Assembly (NCBI GenBank): GCA_023265135.1
Contig: JAHFUM010000001.1
Span: 559,430-623,429 of the forward strand
Source: Nitrosarchaeum sp.
GTDB taxonomy: Archaea; Thermoproteota; Nitrososphaeria; Nitrososphaerales; Nitrosopumilaceae
Direction of reading: 5' to 3'
Length of the DNA: 64,000 bases
Shown: positions 59,154-64,000 of the stretch, one piece after another
How the letters are laid out: each line of letters starts with the position of its first letter
Numbering within the stretch: position 1 is the stretch's first letter
Notes under the pieces: generated by a model
What the model was told of the DNA's origin: nothing
What the model saw: the letters and a program-made list of their open reading frames with translations, nothing else
The model's database searches: none
Position numbers and translations under genes: made by a program

Positions 59154-59774
59154 ATGAAACTGCTAAAAAAAGGAGCCGAAGCTGATATCTATCTCACACA
59201 ATGGAATGGCTCACGCGCGATACTCAAAATCAGAAAAGCAAAAAGATACCGTAACCCAATTCTTGATACAAAGATCAGAAAACAAAGAACAATAAAAGAA
59301 TCGCAAGCAATTTCAGAAGTAAAATCATATGGAATTCCAACACCCCTAGTTTATTATGCTAATTTAAAAAAATCATTTATTATAATGCAAGAAATTCCAG
59401 GCAAACCTATTCATGATTTACCTAATTCAAAAATAATTGAATTATCAAAAGAAATTGGCAAGCTTGTTGGAATGATGCACAAAAATGGTATAATGCATGG
59501 TGATTTAACTACCTCGAATTTTATCTTGTACAAAAACAAAGTATATGTAATTGATTTTGGCTTATCGCAAAAAACAATCAAATCTGAAGATCATGCAGTA
59601 GATTTAAGATTAATCAAAGAAATTCTAAATAGTGCACACGCTGAAATAATGAAATCCACCTGGAAAAACTTCCTACTTGGTTACAAATCTGTGGTAGGTT
59701 CTTCAAACTATGCCAAAATCACTCACTTAGTATCGGTCATTGAAAGCAGAGGAAGATATGCTGCAGTCGTCTGA
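59154..59774 (+). CDS. bud32: KEOPS kinase/ATPase subunit Bud32
   Basis: Bud32 is a small kinase-fold protein that activates Kae1 in the KEOPS complex. The 206-residue protein has LLKKGAEADIYL at the start (nucleotide loop), the ATP-binding lysine in AILKIRKAKRYRNPILD (about 23-39), IIMQEIPGKPIHDL near 77, the catalytic HGDLTTSNFIL near 115 and the metal-binding VIDFGLS near 132. It lacks the kinase activation segment, as the family does. ATG 59154 is preferred over TTG 59139 because of TATA spacing and the family start. It overlaps the ITPase gene by 17 bases. Unfused Bud32 contrasts with the Kae1-Bud32 fusions of euryarchaea. Confidence 0.94.
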   Translation: MKLLKKGAEADIYLTQWNGSRAILKIRKAKRYRNPILDTKIRKQRTIKESQAISEVKSYGIPTPLVYYANLKKSFIIMQEIPGKPIHDLPNSKIIELSKEIGKLVGMMHKNGIMHGDLTTSNFILYKNKVYVIDFGLSQKTIKSEDHAVDLRLIKEILNSAHAEIMKSTWKNFLLGYKSVVGSSNYAKITHLVSVIESRGRYAAVV

Positions 59775-60324
59775 TCTATTTTTTGTCTCTTCAAATCAAT
59801 ACAAATATCAAGAAGCAAAAAAAATTTTATTCTCATTTGGAATTCATCTTGGATTTTTTAAATATGATCTTGAAGAAATTCAATCATCTTCACTAAAAGA
59901 AATTGCATCAAAAAAAGCAATACATGCATTTCAAAAATATAAAAAACCAATAATAGTTGAAGATGATGGACTTTTTATTGATTCACTTTATGGATTTCCA
60001 GGACCATACTCTTCATATGTTTTCAAAACCATTGGCAACAAAGGAATTTTACAACTCTTAAAGCAAAATAGAAAAGCAAAATTTGTTTCAATTATTTCAT
60101 TTTGCGATGATAAAAATTCTAAATCTTTTGAAGCAAAAATTGATGGACATATTTCCAAAACACAAAACGGGGAAGGTTGGGGATATGATCCAATCTTTAT
60201 ACCAAAAAATTTGAATAAATCCTTTGCAGAGTTGGCTAACAAAAATGAATTATCTCACAGATACAAAGCATTAAAAAAATTTTCTAATTGGTATTTACAT
60301 AAGATGGAATCCAACGGTCAATGA
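59758..60324 (+). CDS. XTP/dITP pyrophosphatase (RdgB/HAM1 type)
   Basis: The enzyme hydrolyses inosine, xanthosine and deoxy triphosphates so that they are not built into nucleic acids. The 188-residue protein shows FFVSSNQYKYQEAKKIL at the N-terminus, the catalytic VEDDGLFIDSLYGFPGPYSSYV (about 66-87 in parts), GEGWGYDPIFIP near 140 and the closing LANKNELSHRYKALKKF. ATG 59758 is chosen; an in-frame TTG at 59740 adds six residues. It overlaps the 3' end of bud32 by 17 bases and converges with taw1, overlapping that gene by 41 bases. Confidence 0.9.
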   Translation: MLQSSDLFFVSSNQYKYQEAKKILFSFGIHLGFFKYDLEEIQSSSLKEIASKKAIHAFQKYKKPIIVEDDGLFIDSLYGFPGPYSSYVFKTIGNKGILQLLKQNRKAKFVSIISFCDDKNSKSFEAKIDGHISKTQNGEGWGYDPIFIPKNLNKSFAELANKNELSHRYKALKKFSNWYLHKMESNGQ

Positions 60325-61312
60325 CTCTCTGATCGTTTTGCAATATCACAATTCTTGAAACAAGACTTTCATCCATTACTGAAAATATTTCACTCTGTTT
60401 AGCTATTTCATCACTAAATTTTTTTACTTCATCCATTTCTAACATATTTGAATGTTCCAATCTATTAGTTGAACGACCAATGTGCATGTATGATTTTATT
60501 TCAATAAAATGTGGACTTGATTGTTTTAACATTGATGCAAAAGCCGGAATCATTTCTTTTTGATCATTATAATTTCTTATGAGCGTAATTCGAAGTACGG
60601 TTCTTGTATCTAGATGTTTTAACATTTCTAATGTTCTATTCCATCTTTGCCAAGAATCATCATATTTTGGTTTGTTAATTTTTAAAAATGAGTCGTAATC
60701 TGCAGCATTTGTAGATAAATACAATTGTGTGGGTAATGCATCCTCATCTTGTAATCTTTGAATCATATCTGGTTCTTGTCCATTTGTTACAAGAAAAATT
60801 GATTTAGTTGCTTCTAAAGACTTGAGATATTTTATCAATTCTGGAAGCTTGGGATACATTGTTGGCTCTCCAGAAAGTGAAATAGCATAATGACTCGGCA
60901 ATAATGATTCGTCTAATCTCTGTTTATCATTTCTAGAATCTCCATAATATCCCATGATCAATTTTTTCCTTTCCTCCATCAGTTTAGTCAATATTTCTTT
61001 TGGTTCTGCTACTTTTTCTGAATCCATTTTTAATGAATCATAGAATTCCATAGGTCTCCAACAATACACACAACGATTTTCACAATGCATCCCTGCAGGA
61101 GAAAATTCCATACATCGATGTGTGGAAATTCCATAAAATTTATGCTTGTAACAACTTCCTTCATGTTTGAATGATTTTTTTGTCCAGTGACAAAGTTCTA
61201 CTGTAGAATGATCTGCAACTCCGTACTTTGCTTTTTTTAATTGCTGTGAAATTCCTGGTTTGATTTGTATTAATCTCTCTTCATCTTCAACTGTTTCTCC
61301 AGAACAACTCAT
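60284..61312 (-). CDS. taw1: 4-demethylwyosine synthase Taw1 (radical SAM, TYW1 type)
   Basis: Taw1 builds the tricyclic base precursor of wyosine at G37 of tRNA-Phe from N1-methylguanosine and pyruvate. The 342-residue protein has the radical SAM cluster motif CENRCVYCWRP (about 78-88), an upstream Cys-rich region (SCYKHKFYGISTHRCMEFSPAG, where the second cluster of the family binds; split positions about 57-75), ISLSGEPTMYPKLPELI near 145 and HIGRSTNRLEHSNM near 282. There is no flavodoxin domain, as expected in archaea. Its 3' end overlaps the ITPase gene by 41 bases. It diverges from the calcium-repeat gene. Confidence 0.93.
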   Translation of the reverse strand: MSCSGETVEDEERLIQIKPGISQQLKKAKYGVADHSTVELCHWTKKSFKHEGSCYKHKFYGISTHRCMEFSPAGMHCENRCVYCWRPMEFYDSLKMDSEKVAEPKEILTKLMEERKKLIMGYYGDSRNDKQRLDESLLPSHYAISLSGEPTMYPKLPELIKYLKSLEATKSIFLVTNGQEPDMIQRLQDEDALPTQLYLSTNAADYDSFLKINKPKYDDSWQRWNRTLEMLKHLDTRTVLRITLIRNYNDQKEMIPAFASMLKQSSPHFIEIKSYMHIGRSTNRLEHSNMLEMDEVKKFSDEIAKQSEIFSVMDESLVSRIVILQNDQRVIDRWIPSYVNTN

Positions 61313-61334
61313 ATCAAAAATCCTATTTCGGTTT

Positions 61335-61343
61335 ACTTAAATT
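61335..61343 (-). promoter_or_regulatory. TATA-box candidate of taw1
   Basis: On the minus strand AATTTAAGT, about 27 bp upstream of the taw1 start at 61312. Confidence 0.45.
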
Positions 61344-61413
61344 GATCGAGATCTCTTTCATTTGAAAATTGTTCTCAAAATTTTTCATATTTTTAGCCGA
61401 TTCCAGAGTGAAG

Positions 61414-61421
61414 TTTAATAA
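61414..61421 (+). promoter_or_regulatory. TATA-box candidate of the calcium-repeat protein gene
   Basis: TTTAATAA is centred about 30 bp before TTG 61448. Confidence 0.45.
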
Positions 61422-61447
61422 CTGGATCTTTAACGTAAATTTAAGAT

Positions 61448-63868
61448 TTGAAACAAATACATCTAGGATTACTATTCTTACTTTTAGCTGCATTAACCAG
61501 CATTCCTGTAAGTTCTGCATTTGCATCTCATGACTTAGATCGTGATGGGGTACTTGACGAAGTCGATAAATGTCCTAACCTTCAAGAAGATCATGAAGGT
61601 GCAATTGACGGATGTCCTTCTAACTTTGTTCCCTGGTATGATCAAGACTTTGATGGAATTCAGGATGATATTGATCAATGTCCAAATTTAAGGGAGAATT
61701 ATAATAAATTCCAAGATACTGACGGTTGTCCCGATTCTCCTCCTGGAACCAACTCCACAGTACCTGACACTGACGGTGATGGTTTTATTGATGTGGTAGA
61801 TTTATGTCCAACTCAACCAGAAACTTTCAATGGTATATCCGATACTGACGGATGTCCTGATAGTTTTGGTTTTGATACGGATTTAGATAGAGACGGAATT
61901 CCAGATCACTTAGATTCTTGCCCATTAAATGCAGAAATTTACAATAAATTCCAAGATACAGATGGCTGTCCTGATACTGTTGTTGATTCCTCATTTGTTG
62001 ATACTGATAATGACGGAATAACAGACAAAATTGATTCTTGTCCAACTCAACCAGAAACTTTCAATGGTTATATCGATACTGATGGATGTCCTGATATTGC
62101 ATTAAACACAGCATATGCTGATATTGATGGTGACGGTATTGCAGACAAATTTGATACTTGTCCATCTCAACCAGAAACTTTCAATCATTATGCTGACTAT
62201 GATGGCTGTCCAGATTCAGTTCCTTCATTCTCTGAAAAGCTAAATGATTCTGATAGTGATGGTGTTATGGATGCAAACGATGCATGTCCACTAGTACCTG
62301 AAAGATATAACGGATTTGAAGATACAGATGGCTGTCCTGACATTCCTCCTTACACTAGTGATGTAGATTCAGATCAAGATGGAATTCTAAATAGTATTGA
62401 TCAATGTCCAACAGTAAAAGAAACTTACAATGGTTTCCAAGATGATGATGGCTGTCCAGACTTTGTCAGTTCAAATAAACAAGTACCAGATTCTGATGGA
62501 GACGGTATTAATGATTATGCCGATTTGTGTCCATCTCAACCAGAAACTTTTAATGGTTTCCAAGATGATGATGGCTGTCCTGATAATCCATCTGCTGCTG
62601 ATAGGGATAGAGATGGTATTCCAGATGCAATAGATGCATGTCCATTATCACCAGAAACTTACAATAAATTCCAAGATGATGACGGTTGCCCTGACAGTAC
62701 ATCTGGTTTATCTTCTTTAGATTTTGATGGAGATGGTATTGCTGATCTATCTGATAAATGTCCAACTCAACCTGAAACAGTAAATGGATTTGAAGACACC
62801 GACGGTTGTCCAGATATTTCTGTTATGGATTCTGATGCTGATGGAATTCGAGATTCACTAGATCAGTGTCCTACTGAACCTGAAACATGGAATAGATATC
62901 AAGATAATGACGGTTGCCCTGACAATCCATCTGCATTAGATGCTGATGCTGATGGAATTCCAGATTCTACTGATGCATGTCCACTAGTACCTGAAAGATA
63001 TAACGGATTTGAAGATACAGATGGCTGTCCTGACATTCCTTCCTATTTGACTGAGGTTGACTCTGATTTTGACGGAATTTCAGACAGTAAAGATTCCTGT
63101 CCTCAAATTCCAGAAACTTACAATAAATTCCAAGATACAGATGGTTGTCCCGATTATGTTCCAGATAGTAAAGGTGCACCTGATTCTGATAATGATGGAA
63201 TAAATGATCTAGTAGATCATTGTCCAAATCAGGCCGAAACTTTTAATGGAATTTTAGACTTGGACGGTTGTCCTGATAGTTACATTCCTAATATTGACAG
63301 AGATCAGGATGGTATTCCGGATGCAATAGATGCATGTCCAACTGCCCCAGAAACTTACAATAAATTCCAAGATGATGACGGTTGTCCAGATACAATTTTT
63401 GAATCATTTGTAGTAGATTCTGATAATGATGGAATAGACGATGTACATGATAAATGTCCACTAGTCGCTGAAACTTACAATGGATTCCAAGATGATGACG
63501 GTTGTCCAGATAGCAACATATCTCAACCAGATGCTGATGGTGATGGAGTTCCTGATGTAATGGATATGTGTCCAACACAAAAGGAAGTTTGGAATAGGTA
63601 TGTTGATTATGACGGTTGTGCCGATACTGTTCCAACAGGTAAAGTTACTGTAGATACTGATGATGATAAAATAAACGATGAAATTGACAAGTGTCCAACT
63701 GCCCCAGAAACTTACAATAAGTATCAAGATGATGACGGTTGCCCAGATATTGCTCCAGAACAATCACGATACCAACATGATGCTGATCTAGATGGTATTT
63801 TAGATGCTGTTGATAAATGTCCATACGAAATAGGAAGTATTTCTAATAATGGATGTCCAGAGAAATAG
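61448..63868 (+). CDS. Secreted protein of about 20 thrombospondin type 3 (calcium-binding) repeats
   Basis: The 806-residue protein has a signal peptide (about 6-25, cleavage near SAFA) followed, to the last residue, by about 20 repeats of 36-45 residues of the thrombospondin type 3 kind: an aspartate core such as DSDGDGINDYADLCP, then PETYN, then a second core FQDDDGCPD. Each repeat carries two Cys and many Asp in calcium-loop spacing, so the protein is a long, calcium-stiffened rod outside the cell. There is no membrane anchor or other domain. The repeats resemble each other best at a distance of six. The start is TTG 61448. A related gene follows after 12 bases. Confidence 0.93.
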   Translation: MKQIHLGLLFLLLAALTSIPVSSAFASHDLDRDGVLDEVDKCPNLQEDHEGAIDGCPSNFVPWYDQDFDGIQDDIDQCPNLRENYNKFQDTDGCPDSPPGTNSTVPDTDGDGFIDVVDLCPTQPETFNGISDTDGCPDSFGFDTDLDRDGIPDHLDSCPLNAEIYNKFQDTDGCPDTVVDSSFVDTDNDGITDKIDSCPTQPETFNGYIDTDGCPDIALNTAYADIDGDGIADKFDTCPSQPETFNHYADYDGCPDSVPSFSEKLNDSDSDGVMDANDACPLVPERYNGFEDTDGCPDIPPYTSDVDSDQDGILNSIDQCPTVKETYNGFQDDDGCPDFVSSNKQVPDSDGDGINDYADLCPSQPETFNGFQDDDGCPDNPSAADRDRDGIPDAIDACPLSPETYNKFQDDDGCPDSTSGLSSLDFDGDGIADLSDKCPTQPETVNGFEDTDGCPDISVMDSDADGIRDSLDQCPTEPETWNRYQDNDGCPDNPSALDADADGIPDSTDACPLVPERYNGFEDTDGCPDIPSYLTEVDSDFDGISDSKDSCPQIPETYNKFQDTDGCPDYVPDSKGAPDSDNDGINDLVDHCPNQAETFNGILDLDGCPDSYIPNIDRDQDGIPDAIDACPTAPETYNKFQDDDGCPDTIFESFVVDSDNDGIDDVHDKCPLVAETYNGFQDDDGCPDSNISQPDADGDGVPDVMDMCPTQKEVWNRYVDYDGCADTVPTGKVTVDTDDDKINDEIDKCPTAPETYNKYQDDDGCPDIAPEQSRYQHDADLDGILDAVDKCPYEIGSISNNGCPEK
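62279..62347 (+). repeat. 69-bp exact direct repeat, copy 1 (inside the calcium-repeat gene)
   Basis: This segment is identical to 62972-63040, 693 bp (231 codons) downstream and in the same frame. It covers most of repeat 7. Confidence 0.9.
62972..63040 (+). repeat. 69-bp exact direct repeat, copy 2 (inside the calcium-repeat gene)
   Basis: This segment is identical to 62279-62347 and covers repeat 13 of the encoded protein. The identity at silent positions points to recent duplication or gene conversion. Confidence 0.9.
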
Positions 63869-63880
63869 GTGTATTGTATA

Positions 63881-64000
63881 ATGAAAAAATATCATATTAT
63901 AGCACTTCTGCTTCTAATAACTTCTATTGGTATCTTTCAAGGCAGTGCATATGGTGCTCAAAGCAATGATAATGACAATGATGGTGTGCCAAACAACATT
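63881..64000 (+). CDS. Start of a second secreted calcium-repeat protein (3' cut by window)
   Basis: An ATG at 63881 opens a frame that runs off the window end (40 codons visible). It begins MKKYHIIALLLLITSIG, a typical signal peptide with likely cleavage near AYGA, and continues with NDNDNDGVPNNI, which is the start of a thrombospondin type 3-like aspartate core. It lies 12 bases after the stop of the 20-repeat protein, so the two are probably cotranscribed paralogues. Its length and further domains are unknown. Confidence 0.8.
   Translation, partial: MKKYHIIALLLLITSIGIFQGSAYGAQSNDNDNDGVPNNI

Noticed and set aside
61827..63763. Minus-strand frames rich in His, Gln and Leu within the calcium-repeat gene
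   Set aside because: They are the reverse reading of Asp-rich repeats and have no independent signals.
61600..63800. CRISPR-like array
   Set aside because: The regular repeats are coding, degenerate at silent positions, in one frame, and without spacers.

Overview
The window is from a marine ammonia-oxidising archaeon of the Nitrososphaerota (Thaumarchaeota), most like Nitrosopumilus. The evidence is an AT-rich archaeal gene set (L44e, S27e, group II chaperonin, Csl4, Dph2, TiaS, Kae1, Bud32, Taw1, archaeal TgtA), many TTG/GTG starts, TATA boxes about 25-30 bp before start codons (leaderless mRNAs), a giant secreted S-layer-type protein next to a Rieske/cytochrome b/cupredoxin cluster, and cobalamin genes. 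From memory, N. maritimus has a similar arrangement of its S-layer gene and complex III genes; this was not checked here. I see no rRNA, CRISPR array, insertion sequence or pseudogene.

Layout. 1-1623: end of a cobalamin operon (cobD, cobS, cobY). 1606-2081: ribosomal pair L44e-S27e on the minus strand. 2152-6473: adenine deaminase, thermosome, ROK sugar kinase. 6538-7809: three small minus-strand genes (2H phosphoesterase, DUF2024, FMN-binding protein). 8149-9300: malic enzyme. 9383-14628: a divergent block joining GMP synthesis (guaA, guaB) to pterin synthesis (mptE-like, folP) plus an unknown gene. 14664-20681: membrane protein, pheA, csl4, a zinc-type reductase, TPR protein, dph2, tiaS. 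20679-20768: initiator tRNA-Met whose D-loop is 15 nt too long and probably holds an intron. 20851-23192: PQQ-type sugar dehydrogenase and a class II HMG-CoA reductase. 23230-30596: a tightly coupled histidine operon hisG-D-C-HAD-B-H-A-F-I. 30598-35052: an unknown secreted protein, thrC, a MoaD/E1 fusion and a PGI/PMI isomerase. 35585-45683: cell-surface block (S-layer protein, anchored coiled-coil protein, anchored subtilase). 45727-48409: Rieske, cytochrome b, cupredoxin. 48406-51016: unknown protein, tRNA-Arg(TCT), OGG1, beta-CASP RNase. 51130-51805: a small unknown protein and a ferredoxin with an Asp-containing cluster motif. 51844-61312: tgtA, AK6-like kinase, TGS GTPase, kae1, GRAM-like protein, APC permease with USP-like tail, bud32, ITPase, taw1. 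61448-64000: a 20-repeat thrombospondin type 3 protein and the start of a related gene.

Together this is mostly core metabolism and information processing: amino acids (His, Thr, Phe), purine/pterin and cobamide cofactors, isoprenoid lipid precursors, electron transport at complex III with copper and iron-sulfur carriers, and an unusual density of tRNA modification genes (TiaS, TgtA, Kae1, Bud32, Taw1). The least ordinary items are the initiator tRNA intron, the MoaD-E1 fusion, the six-unit higher-order periodicity in the calcium-repeat protein, the GTP-to-pterin divergent module with its unknown passenger gene, the his-operon HAD protein, and several perfect or near-perfect dyads placed at promoters.
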